Shown piece after piece: positions 7,272-14,397 of a stretch of DNA of 17,693 nt; positions within the stretch are counted from its first letter, which is position 1, and each line of letters begins with the position of its first letter. The translations under genes were made by a program, and so were the position numbers. Under the pieces are notes generated by a model. The model saw nothing but the letters and a program-made list of their open reading frames with translations. It was not told where the DNA came from and searched no databases. Source of the stretch: DATJFH01 sp035495815 (GTDB lineage Bacteria > Acidobacteriota > Terriglobia > Bryobacterales > Bryobacteraceae); assembly GCA_035495815.1 (NCBI GenBank), contig DATJFH010000270.1:1-17693 (forward strand). The letters are read 5' to 3'.

Positions 7272-8112
7272 AGGCCACCGTGTTTACTTTTCCCAGCCGC
7301 TGGAACTGCACCCAGACGCGATAGGTGGCTTCGCGCGGGAAGTAGACGTCGAACTGCACCTGCGGTCCGCCGTCGGCGATCGACGGATGGCTGTGCATCA
7401 TATCGATCAGATCGTTGCTCACCGCCAGCATGTGTCCCCACGCGCCGATGTACGGCTCCAGGCCGTCGCCTGGCCGGAGCTTGAAAAACATCAACGTTTT
7501 GCGGCCTGCGATCGGCTGCGGCGGGTCGGTAGCCAGTTCCACGTCCAGGTTCGAGCCGTGCTTCGGCGTAAGGTCGGCTTTCAGCGAAGCGGGGGTCATC
7601 GGCGCCAGGTATCCCTGAGTGACGATCGTCTTGGGCGTCAGCTGCGGCACGCCGCCGGCAGGGTAATAGTCGGCCAGGAGCCGGTAGGCGCCGGGCTTCG
7701 GCAAGGTGGTACGCAGCAGAAAAGATCCGTTGAGGAACGGCTGCGGATGCAGGTGCGCGAAGTAATCCAGGTCCTGGCCGACGATGAAAAGGTGGAACAG
7801 CTTTTCATGCACCGTCTCGAATTCGGTGACCGTCTTCCCGGTCCTGGGGTCGGCAACGTGGAATACCATTTTGAGCTCGCGCCGGGCGGGAATCGTACGC
7901 GGGGACAGGCTCAGGCTCAATGGGTATTCCACCTGTTCGCGAATGCCGGGCTCGAGGCGCATGCCGCACTTCGAACACTTGCCGGGTCCGGTTGAGCGGA
8001 TCTCCGGGTCCATGGGACAGATGAACGGCGTCGGCGATTTCTCGACCGGGGATTGCGCGGCCGAGAGCGCGACGAATAACAGCAGGAACCCCGTCCGCAG
8101 CCGTTGTCTCAT
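7243..8112 (-). CDS. Secreted protein with heavy-metal-binding domain (HMBD)
   Basis: This 289-residue protein has a signal peptide (about residues 5-19, cleavage near SAAQ). It then has a heavy-metal-binding domain at ~30-55: CPMDPEI, GPGKC and CGM, giving thiol/thioether ligands Cys32, Met34, Cys46, Cys49 and Met51. The usual motif in copper proteins is CPMHP, so the His is replaced by Asp here. The remaining ~230 residues are beta-rich with several His (FAHLHPQ, MMHSHPS) that could also bind metal; this two-part layout occurs in periplasmic copper-handling proteins. The start is ATG at 8112, which overlaps the SDR stop by 4 nt (ATGA), so it is the second gene of an operon. The 3' end overlaps the convergent cytochrome gene by 29 nt. 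A role in copper binding is inferred. Confidence 0.78.
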   Translation of the reverse strand: MRQRLRTGFLLLFVALSAAQSPVEKSPTPFICPMDPEIRSTGPGKCSKCGMRLEPGIREQVEYPLSLSLSPRTIPARRELKMVFHVADPRTGKTVTEFETVHEKLFHLFIVGQDLDYFAHLHPQPFLNGSFLLRTTLPKPGAYRLLADYYPAGGVPQLTPKTIVTQGYLAPMTPASLKADLTPKHGSNLDVELATDPPQPIAGRKTLMFFKLRPGDGLEPYIGAWGHMLAVSNDLIDMMHSHPSIADGGPQVQFDVYFPREATYRVWVQFQRLGKVNTVAFTVPVSRLK

Positions 8113-8882
8113 GGATTGAACGGCCAGACGGAGGTGGTCGTGAATCCTCCGTCCACGGGAATGATCTGGCCGGTAATGTAGTCGGCGCCGCGTCCGCTGA
8201 GAAACACCGCCAGCGGGGCGATGTCGGCCGGCGCGCCCATGCGCGGATTGGCCTGGTTTCCGCGCAGCCACTCTTTCATGTGCGGCTGCTCCCACATCGC
8301 GCGGTTCAGATCCGTGAGGATGAATCCGGGCGCGATGCAGTTGACCTGAATATTGTGTTTGCCCCACTCCGCCGCCAGCGCCATGGTCAACTGTCCTAAC
8401 GCGCCCTTGGTGATGGCATAGATCGAAAGATACGGCACCCCCAGCAGCGACATGAGGCTGCCGATAGTGATCACTTTTCCACCGCCGCCGCGGGCGATCA
8501 TTTTCGCGCCGACCTTCTGCGTCAGCTCGACCAGCCCGTGCAGGTTGGTCTTCAGGATGAAGTCGTATTCTTCTTTTGTGTAATCCTGAAACGGCTTGCG
8601 GATATTGGCGCCGGCCACGTTGACCAGGATATCGACGCCGTCCACGGACTCGAGCGCGGCGGCGATAGAGGCGGATTCCGACATGTCCATGCGAAGAGCG
8701 GCAGCCGAATGTCCTTTCGCCCTGAGCGCTTCGGAGTGTTCCTCGAGTTTGTCGACCGACCGGGCGGCGAGTATTGTGTGGGCTCCGGCTTCGGCAAGTC
8801 CCTGTGCGATGGCAAGTCCGATACCTCTGCTTGCGCCGGCCACGAGCGCAGTCTTGCCGGCGAGAGAAAAAATGTCGTTCAC
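8109..8882 (-). CDS. SDR-family NAD(P)-dependent oxidoreductase
   Basis: This 257-residue classical short-chain dehydrogenase has a nucleotide-binding AGASRGIG at 15-22, NVAGA (88-92), Asn113, and the catalytic triad Ser142-Tyr155-Lys159. It also has the C-terminal IPVDGGF that ends classical SDR proteins. It resembles gluconate 5-dehydrogenase / 2-deoxy-gluconate 3-dehydrogenase types, so a sugar or sugar acid is the likely substrate, but exact specificity cannot be read. GTG 8882 was chosen because the Rossmann fold begins immediately after it and because TACACT lies 7 nt upstream; a longer open frame to 8987 adds unlike sequence. It is cytoplasmic, while the coupled downstream gene encodes an exported metal-binding protein, so the pairing is odd. 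It is divergent from the rhamnose gene, which may link it to sugar use. Confidence 0.9.
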   Translation of the reverse strand: MNDIFSLAGKTALVAGASRGIGLAIAQGLAEAGAHTILAARSVDKLEEHSEALRAKGHSAAALRMDMSESASIAAALESVDGVDILVNVAGANIRKPFQDYTKEEYDFILKTNLHGLVELTQKVGAKMIARGGGGKVITIGSLMSLLGVPYLSIYAITKGALGQLTMALAAEWGKHNIQVNCIAPGFILTDLNRAMWEQPHMKEWLRGNQANPRMGAPADIAPLAVFLSGRGADYITGQIIPVDGGFTTTSVWPFNP

Positions 8883-8889
8883 ACTGTTC

Positions 8890-8895
8890 AGTGTA
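8890..8895 (-). promoter_or_regulatory. -10-like element for the SDR operon
   Basis: On the minus strand TACACT ends 7 nt before GTG 8882, consistent with a leaderless start. The region 16-18 nt further upstream is nearly all G/C and holds no -35-like box. Confidence 0.45.
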
Positions 8896-9038
8896 GCCGG
8901 TCGCGCCGCGGCCGGCGGGCTCCTCACGTCTCGCTTTAACAGGGCAAAATGGCGAGCCGCCGCACATTCATTTTCCGAGCGCCGCATCTGAAACAGATCG
9001 AGCCCCGGCCGTCGTTAAGGCTGCTGCGCCCGTTGTAT

Positions 9039-9067
9039 CTGACTTCAACTGCCTGTTCTGCTAGCCT
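9039..9067 (+). promoter_or_regulatory. Promoter of the rhamnulose-phosphate aldolase gene
   Basis: CTGACT (9039-9044) and TAGCCT (9062-9067) are separated by 17 nt, the ideal spacing for a sigma-70-type promoter. The -10 ends 6 nt before ATG 9074, so the mRNA should have almost no leader. It lies in the 191-nt region shared with the divergent SDR operon. Confidence 0.5.
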
Positions 9068-9073
9068 AGTTCT

Positions 9074-11302
9074 ATGCCGGCGATTTCCCGCCGGATCCTC
9101 GACGAAATGGCTACAGCAACCACTCCGAAACTCAAATTCGCGAATTACCTTTGGGACGACGCCCAGGCCCAAAAACTCTCCCCCGCCGCCCGGCTGGTCT
9201 ACCGTTCGAACCTGCTGGGCTCGGATCAACGCATCACGAATACCGGCGGCGGCAATACCTCCTCCAAGCTCGTCGAACCGGATCCGATTTCGGGGGAGCC
9301 GGTCGAGGTGCTCTGGGTCAAGGGGTCAGGCGGCGACTTGCGGACCAGCAACCTGAGCAACTTTTCGTCGCTTTATCAGCAGAAGCTGTTCTCGCTGCGC
9401 CAGCTTTACGCCTCCCTCGAGCCGCGCGGTCCGAAGACGCCGGCCGAGGACCGCATGGTCGGCTGCTACCCGCATTGCACGTTCAACCTGAACCCGCGCG
9501 CAGCTTCGATCGACACGCCGCTGCACTCGTTCGTGCCGTTCGCGCATGTCGACCACATGCATCCCAACTCGGTGATCGCCGTGGCCGCCTCCCGCCGCTC
9601 CAAAGAGCTGACAGCGGAGATTTTCGGCCGGCAGATCGCCTGGACTCCCTGGCTGCGGCCGGGTTTCGAGCTGGGTTTGGAACTGCAGCGCATCTGCGAA
9701 GCCAACCCCAAGCTCGAAGGCGTGATCCTCGGCCAGCACGGGCTGATCAACTGGGCCAATGACGATAAGGAATGCTACGATCTCACGCTCAGCCTGGTCG
9801 AGAAAGCAGCCGCCTATATCGAAGAACGCGACAAGGGCGCCCGGACGTTCGGCGGCGAAAAGTATCAGCCTCTCGAACCGGCGGACCGCGACGACCTGCT
9901 CTTTCAGCTCCTGCCCTGGCTGCGCGGGCAGCTTTCGAAGCGGAAGCGTTTCATCGCCACCCTGCAGACCGATCCGGTGATCCTGCGCTTTGTCGACAGC
10001 CACGATGCGCCTCGGCTGGCCGGCGTCGGCACCTCCTGTCCGGACCATTTCCTGCGCACCAAGATCAAGCCGCTGTATGTGGATTGGAATCCGCAGACCG
10101 AGAATCTCAATTCGCTCAAACGCAAACTGACGGCGGGGCTCGAGCAGTACCGCAAGGATTACACCAATTATTATGAGCAGTGCAAACGGCCGGATTCACC
10201 GGCGATGCGCGATCCCAACCCGACGGTGATTCTCATTCCCGGAGTCGGGATGATCGCCTGGGGCAAGGATAAAAGCGAAGCGCGGGTGACCGCGGAGTTT
10301 TATAATTGCGCGGTCGAGGTGATGCGCGGGGCGGAGGCCATCGACGAGTACATTGCGCTGCCCCTTCAGGAAGCCTTCGACATCGAATACTGGCAGCTTG
10401 AAGAAGCCAAACTGAAGCGGATGCCGGCGGAGAAGGAACTGGCGCGGAACGTCGCCGTGGTGGTCGGCGCGGGCAGCGGCATCGGGAAAGCGGTCGCGCT
10501 GCGGCTGGCGCGGGAAGGCGCGCACGTCGTCTGCGCCGACCTGGATAAGAAGGCGGCCGACGCGACCGCCCGCGAGCTGACCGATCAGTATGGGTTCGGC
10601 ATCGGAGTGGCCGGCTCGGGAATTTCCGGCTGCGGTCCGGCCATCGGACTCCATGTCGACATCACCGACCGGGCCAGCATCCGGGAAATGCTGAAGCAGA
10701 CGGTTCTGGCCTACGGGGGAATCGACAACATCGTGGTCACCGCGGGCGTATTCGTCGCCCCGGACGCCTCCGGACGCATCACCGATCAGCAGTGGAAGCT
10801 GACCTTCGACGTGAACGCGGCCGGCGGCTACTTCGTGGCGGACGAAGCGCGAGCCCTCTGGGCGGCGCAGGGTTTGCGCGGCAGCCTGGTGCTGACCACC
10901 AGCGTCAACGCCGTAGTAGCGAAAAAAGGCTCGCTCGCATACGACGCCTCGAAAGCGGCGGCCAACCACCTGGTGCGCGGACTGGCCGTGGAACTGGCCC
11001 CGCTGGTGCGCGTCAACGGCCTGGCGCCGGCGACCGTGGTGGCCGGCTCCACCATGTTTCCACGGGATCGCGTGATCTCGTCGCTCACCAAGTACGGGAT
11101 TCTGTTCGATGAATCGGAAGATACGGAAACGCTGCGCAACAAGCTGGCGGGTTTTTATGCCGAGCGTACGTTGACGAAATCGGCTATCACGCCGGAAGAT
11201 CAGGCGGAGGCGGCCTTCTTCCTGGTCTCGGAACGCTCGGCAAAGATCACCGGCGGTTTCATTCAGGTGGACGGCGGTCTGCCGGAAGCGTTCATTCGCT
11301 GA
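9074..11302 (+). CDS. rhaEW: Bifunctional rhamnulose-1-phosphate aldolase / lactaldehyde dehydrogenase (RhaE-RhaW type)
   Basis: This 742-residue cytoplasmic two-domain enzyme serves L-rhamnose breakdown. Residues ~20-440 form a class II aldolase domain with zinc ligands in HVDHMH (His158, His161, His163) and GQHGLI (His222). It would split L-rhamnulose 1-phosphate to DHAP and L-lactaldehyde. Residues ~455-742 form an SDR domain with GAGSGIG 465-471, NAAGGY, and Ser610-Tyr623-Lys627, ending in QVDGG. It would oxidise lactaldehyde to lactate with NAD. The length fits the family (about 690-740). ATG 9074 follows a good promoter by 6 nt; ATG 9107 is an alternative, without a better ribosome site. 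No rhamnose isomerase, kinase or transporter gene is nearby, so the pathway must be completed elsewhere. The family also contains members acting on related deoxy-sugars, so rhamnose is likely but not proven. Confidence 0.9.
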   Translation: MPAISRRILDEMATATTPKLKFANYLWDDAQAQKLSPAARLVYRSNLLGSDQRITNTGGGNTSSKLVEPDPISGEPVEVLWVKGSGGDLRTSNLSNFSSLYQQKLFSLRQLYASLEPRGPKTPAEDRMVGCYPHCTFNLNPRAASIDTPLHSFVPFAHVDHMHPNSVIAVAASRRSKELTAEIFGRQIAWTPWLRPGFELGLELQRICEANPKLEGVILGQHGLINWANDDKECYDLTLSLVEKAAAYIEERDKGARTFGGEKYQPLEPADRDDLLFQLLPWLRGQLSKRKRFIATLQTDPVILRFVDSHDAPRLAGVGTSCPDHFLRTKIKPLYVDWNPQTENLNSLKRKLTAGLEQYRKDYTNYYEQCKRPDSPAMRDPNPTVILIPGVGMIAWGKDKSEARVTAEFYNCAVEVMRGAEAIDEYIALPLQEAFDIEYWQLEEAKLKRMPAEKELARNVAVVVGAGSGIGKAVALRLAREGAHVVCADLDKKAADATARELTDQYGFGIGVAGSGISGCGPAIGLHVDITDRASIREMLKQTVLAYGGIDNIVVTAGVFVAPDASGRITDQQWKLTFDVNAAGGYFVADEARALWAAQGLRGSLVLTTSVNAVVAKKGSLAYDASKAAANHLVRGLAVELAPLVRVNGLAPATVVAGSTMFPRDRVISSLTKYGILFDESEDTETLRNKLAGFYAERTLTKSAITPEDQAEAAFFLVSERSAKITGGFIQVDGGLPEAFIR

Positions 11303-11312
11303 CAAATACGGC

Positions 11313-11318
11313 TACACT
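11313..11318 (+). promoter_or_regulatory. -10-like element for the DUF411 gene
   Basis: TACACT, in the same GGCTACACTG context as the SDR promoter, ends 10 nt before ATG 11329. GGAG at 11320-11323 could also serve as a ribosome site. No clear -35 box is seen. Confidence 0.45.
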
Positions 11319-11328
11319 GGGAGCTTAA

Positions 11329-11778
11329 ATGCAGAATAAAAGCGTCATTCGAACTATGCTCGCCATCGGCCTGATGGCCTCGCTGCCGCTCGGCGCCGCC
11401 GGTCCCAAGATGACCGTCTACAAGACGCGCACCTGTGGCTGCTGCGCCAAGTGGGTGGACCACCTCAGGGAAAACGGATTCGACGTCACCGTCCAGGACG
11501 TTGCCAGCACCGCCGAATACCGCCAGAAATACGGCGTCCCGGAGAAACTGGCGTCGTGCCACACCGGCGTCGTGAACGGCTACGCCGTCGAGGGCCACGT
11601 GCCGGCTGCCGATATCAAGCAGCTTCTCAAGACGGCGCCGAAGGCGAAAGGGCTGGCGGCTCCCGGTATGCCCGCCGGATCGCCCGGGATGGAAGGGCCG
11701 CGCAGCGACGCTTACTCCGTGCTGTTGTTCGACGCCAAAGGCGACGCGACGGTGTTCAAGCAATATCCGGCGAAGTAG
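11329..11778 (+). CDS. DUF411 metal-binding protein, copper-related
   Basis: This 149-residue exported protein has a signal peptide (about residues 5-24) and a thioredoxin-like DUF411 domain. The domain begins MTVYKTRTCGCC, giving Cys36, Cys38 and Cys39. SCHTG (Cys77-His78), VEGHVPA (His90) and the PGMPAGSPGMEG block typical of the family follow. The family occurs next to copper-resistance genes and is thought to bind copper in the periplasm; no enzymatic reaction is established. It is 26 nt downstream of the rhamnose enzyme but has its own promoter-like element and probably is transcribed separately. The nearby HMBD and PHM-like proteins give this region a copper theme. Family assignment is secure; role is inferred. 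Confidence 0.9.
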   Translation: MQNKSVIRTMLAIGLMASLPLGAAGPKMTVYKTRTCGCCAKWVDHLRENGFDVTVQDVASTAEYRQKYGVPEKLASCHTGVVNGYAVEGHVPAADIKQLLKTAPKAKGLAAPGMPAGSPGMEGPRSDAYSVLLFDAKGDATVFKQYPAK

Positions 11779-11851
11779 GCTTCCTCGATCCCGCCCGGGG
11801 TTCGCCGGAGGCTGATGTGTTTTGCCTCTTCCTTGCGCTCATCAAAGTGGG

Positions 11852-12361
11852 ATGCTCATCGAAAGCGCACGCAGTCTCACGGAGCGGCATTTACTTTTCG
11901 TAGCCAATGGATTTTACGTTCTGGCGGCCGGGCTGGCGCTTCCTTCAGCCCCGGGGTTCCTCTACTTCGGCTGGGCGGCCTTGCGCATCCGCATGCTGTC
12001 GCCGCCGCCGGCCGCGGCCGGAACATCGCCCAGCCCGGCTGTCCGGATGATCGAAGCCGGAGCCAATGTCTTCGGCGCTTTCTTCCGCTTCATCGGCACG
12101 GCGGGAGAATGGGTGTTCACCGCCCTGGCCATCGCCTTCTTCCTGGCTCTGCTCGCGGCTCTGATCCTGTTCCTTACCGGACGCGGTCTGCACGCGGACG
12201 CCGCCTGGGCAAGGATCCTGGCGGGTTTGTTCTCCGCGGGTTTTCTGCTGGCCTCGCTGGGGGCCATGCTCGCCCTGCCGCGCGGATGGATGCCTTTGAC
12301 CGCCCTGGCTGCCGCCGGCTCGGTATACACGATCTGGACCCTGGCGCGGCCTATTCGGTGA
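11852..12361 (+). CDS. Four-helix integral membrane protein of unknown function
   Basis: This 169-residue protein has about four hydrophobic segments (near residues 13-32, 76-97, 103-130 and 140-160 by eye). An Ala/Pro-rich loop lies between the first two. The start at ATG 11852 places a short charged N-terminus before the first helix; an upstream TTG start at 11822 would add ten residues of no clear structure. GTGG just before the ATG is a weak ribosome site. The gene is 73 nt after the DUF411 gene and overlaps the convergent secreted-protein gene by 11 nt. No conserved family motif or catalytic residue is visible. Confidence 0.65.
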   Translation: MLIESARSLTERHLLFVANGFYVLAAGLALPSAPGFLYFGWAALRIRMLSPPPAAAGTSPSPAVRMIEAGANVFGAFFRFIGTAGEWVFTALAIAFFLALLAALILFLTGRGLHADAAWARILAGLFSAGFLLASLGAMLALPRGWMPLTALAAAGSVYTIWTLARPIR

Positions 12362-12752
12362 ACTCGGCAGACGACTGCCGGATCAGCTCTTCCACCTGTA
12401 CCGACGCTACCGCGGCGCTTCCAATCTCGAAGGTGGCCGCCGCGCCCTTGGCGTCCGGAACGTCGGACCGGTCGGCATAGCCGGTAGCCGTCAAAATCGA
12501 ATCGCCGTCGCGGTATTTCACCGTGACTTTGAATCCCGTCGTGGTGGCGCTGGTCGTGGTGACGAAAACCGTGACACCTTCGCGCAGGAGCTCAGGCGCC
12601 ACCTGCGGGATCCCCGGTGTCTCCGGAAAGGGCCGATTGGAATATTTCGTGAGCATGATGGTCACGTTCCCCTGCGTCAGCGACTTTCCCACGGCGATAT
12701 CGGCCGAGGCTATGGATACAACGGCAAGGAACAGTGACAGAACTCGATTCAT
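12351..12752 (-). CDS. Small secreted protein of unknown function
   Basis: This 133-residue protein has a signal peptide (about residues 4-17, cleavage near ASADIA). The mature part is mostly beta strand with Thr/Val-rich repeats (TVFVTTTSATTTGFKVTVKY), consistent with a small beta-sandwich in the periplasm. The start is ATG 12752, at the signal peptide. The frame is open to 12911, but that extension reads poorly and overlaps the upstream gene. A G-rich run (GGGGG) about 12 nt before the ATG is a weak ribosome site. It may belong to one minus-strand transcript with the two small genes upstream. Family not recognised. Confidence 0.65.
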   Translation of the reverse strand: MNRVLSLFLAVVSIASADIAVGKSLTQGNVTIMLTKYSNRPFPETPGIPQVAPELLREGVTVFVTTTSATTTGFKVTVKYRDGDSILTATGYADRSDVPDAKGAAATFEIGSAAVASVQVEELIRQSSAEFTE

Positions 12753-12799
12753 CGGTTCGAAACCCCCACAGAAAGCTGGCGTGAGCCGGATACCGGAAA

Positions 12800-13156
12800 T
12801 CATAACGCGGATGAGCGTGGTTTCGGACCGGATACCGCCCGCTTGGCAGGGCTGTTCAACGGCGCCGCGGTGGGTTGAGGTTTGGCGATCGGCGCCCACT
12901 TGAAGCTCCATTCACGATGGTTCTTGGGCTGAGCGGGGACAATCGTATAACCGGGGCAGGGAATGGACGAATCGCGGGCCCGCGAGGATTGCTGGATACT
13001 CGGGCAGGGGTTGACGTCGCGGAAAGTGGTGGCCGTAATCGAAAAGGGTTCGTTGGTGATGATGAGAGAAGCCACGGCAGCCATGGCGACACATCCCACC
13101 AGCAGGTCCGCGATCCGCTGCGTGATCGCTCCCCCCAAATCCCGGACACTCTTCAT
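12800..13156 (-). CDS. Small membrane-anchored protein of unknown function
   Basis: This 118-residue protein has one N-terminal hydrophobic helix (about residues 17-34) followed by a Pro- and Ser-rich tail with two cysteines (Cys51, Cys67), each in a Cys-Pro pair. The tail probably lies in the periplasm. Its ATG (13154-13156) comes 1 nt after the TAG of the preceding minus-strand gene, in the context TAGGATG, which implies shared transcription and coupled translation. No family is recognised, and the low-complexity C-terminus lowers confidence that the annotated end is functional. Confidence 0.5.
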   Translation of the reverse strand: MKSVRDLGGAITQRIADLLVGCVAMAAVASLIITNEPFSITATTFRDVNPCPSIQQSSRARDSSIPCPGYTIVPAQPKNHREWSFKWAPIAKPQPTAAPLNSPAKRAVSGPKPRSSAL

Positions 13157-13157
13157 C

Positions 13158-13508
13158 CTAGGCGCCCTTGTGTCCGGCTGGAACCAGGGATTCCGCTACC
13201 GCCGAGCTAAACCTGGAGACCGCTGAAAACAGTCCGCCGAGCGAAGACCTGCTTTCATTCAAATCGGAGATCACCGAGCCCAGCAGTTCTCGTCCGTCAG
13301 AGCAGCGGGCAATGCTGTAAATCTTCTGCCCGAAGGTATAGGTGGCTGGACGGAAAGTGAAGGCCGGACGATCTAGACGCTCCTGGTCTCGCGGCCGGAG
13401 CGGCTGCGCATCCAGGGAATCGAGCCATTCCCAGGCCTCCGTGAGATCTTCAGAGCTGAACGTCCGGCTGTCGTCCACTAATCTTGTTCTTTCCACTCGA
13501 ATAGGCAT
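13158..13508 (-). CDS. Hypothetical cytoplasmic protein
   Basis: This 116-residue protein has no signal peptide or membrane helix. The first half is acidic and helical (about residues 17-48, with EAWEWLDSLD). A short beta-like block FTFRPATYTFGQKIYSIARC (50-69) and a Ser-rich C-terminus follow. The start is ATG 13508; a GATACT 11 nt upstream could be its -10 box, and no good ribosome site is seen. It precedes the small membrane-protein gene by 1 nt, and the pair probably forms a two-gene unit. Base composition is slightly less GC-rich around its start than in the rest of the window. No known family can be named. Confidence 0.5.
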   Translation of the reverse strand: MPIRVERTRLVDDSRTFSSEDLTEAWEWLDSLDAQPLRPRDQERLDRPAFTFRPATYTFGQKIYSIARCSDGRELLGSVISDLNESRSSLGGLFSAVSRFSSAVAESLVPAGHKGA

Positions 13509-13842
13509 CTCAAGAGGAGAGTATCATGCGTCAACAGGACTCGAAAATAGTACACCGGTACATTCGATAATGAGTACGGAAGATCCATGGTTCTAGGTGA
13601 AAACCTGAGGCTTTGTCCAGTAGGATGAGGCAGATACGGGCAGTTCCGAAGATTCCGGGACCTTCATCTCCTCGGTTAGAGTCCGCGGGGGGCTCCGGAG
13701 AGCCGCTCCAGGTCAGCGCTGCCCCGGCAGAATCCACGGCGGCGCAGTAATCCGTCTTGCGCTCGGCGCCCAGTACCACCTGAATCCCGCCGAAGGAATT
13801 CCCGGCCACGGCCGTCGAAAATCGGCAGGCCCCCCGCCAGCT
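13509..13842. other. 334-nt region without a confident gene; possible gene remnant
   Basis: The left part (about 13509-13620) is relatively AT-rich and probably holds the promoter of the minus-strand pair. On the minus strand, 13842 to about 13708 reads GGLPIFDGRGR in one frame and then, after a frame change near 13800, NSFGGIQVVLGAE and DSAGAALTW in another. Together these resemble the end of a GlcG/HbpS-type domain. The match is short and weak, so it is not called as a gene. Confidence 0.35.
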
Positions 13843-14397
13843 TCAATCGTCCTTTTTGGGAGGGGCCGGCTTCTTCGGGGTGTGCTTCGGGCCCATCTCC
13901 ATCTTCGGAATCCCAAACTTCCCGCCCAATTCGCTGAGCATGGAAGGATCGATTGGACCGATGATTTGGACGACCGTCAATTCTTTCGGCTCGGCGGCCA
14001 CCACCACGATGCCCTCGGTCTGATCGCCTTTCATCTTGAGGAAAATGCCCGTGCTTTCGCGCTTCTCCTGCACGTCCACGATGTTGCTCCAATCCGGAGC
14101 TCGAAGCTGGGACCGGATCGCCGCTACGTCGGCAGCCGTATACTGGCCTTCCTTATCGAAAGTGAAGCTCTTCACGAAGATGCCCTTGAGTCCTTGCACC
14201 AGTCGTTTTGCCTTGCCTTCGTCGCCCTTGCCTTCAGTCAAAAACTTCGACGCCATCTGGAGCACGGGGCCCTCGAGATTGACATCGACTTTTTCGGTCG
14301 CCTTGGCTGCCAGCGCGCCCCAGTCGAACTGCAAGCGCTGATCCTGTGCGAAGGCGAAGCAGGCCGTCAGGATAAAAAGATAAGGAAGTTTACTCAT
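13843..14397 (-). CDS. Secreted DUF4252 protein of the ECF operon
   Basis: This 184-residue protein has a signal peptide (residues 1-17, cleavage after FAFA). A DUF4252 domain (~35-160) follows, beginning KVDVNLEGPVLQMASKFL and including a GIFVKSFTF strand and a VVAAEPKELTVVQIIG strand. The C-terminal tail is Lys/Pro-rich (residues 170-184). DUF4252 proteins are small exported proteins of unknown biochemistry, often found beside ECF sigma factors in Acidobacteria and Bacteroidetes. GGAGG at 14406-14410 lies 8 nt before ATG 14397, and the ATG overlaps the stop of the membrane-protein gene by 4 nt. It may be the output or the envelope sensor of the sigma-factor circuit; this is inference. Confidence 0.85.
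   Translation of the reverse strand: MSKLPYLFILTACFAFAQDQRLQFDWGALAAKATEKVDVNLEGPVLQMASKFLTEGKGDEGKAKRLVQGLKGIFVKSFTFDKEGQYTAADVAAIRSQLRAPDWSNIVDVQEKRESTGIFLKMKGDQTEGIVVVAAEPKELTVVQIIGPIDPSMLSELGGKFGIPKMEMGPKHTPKKPAPPKKDD

Noticed and set aside
8113..8967. N-terminal extension of the HMBD protein frame over the SDR gene
   Set aside because: The extension reads as Arg-rich out-of-frame SDR sequence; the signal peptide at ATG 8112 marks the true start.
10196..11305. 369-codon minus-strand open frame opposite the rhaEW dehydrogenase domain
   Set aside because: Antisense shadow of an SDR domain with an intact catalytic triad; no recognisable protein features.
13342..13596. Plus-strand open frame of 84 codons
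   Set aside because: Arg/Ser-rich translation with no start signal, opposite the better supported minus-strand gene ending at 13158.
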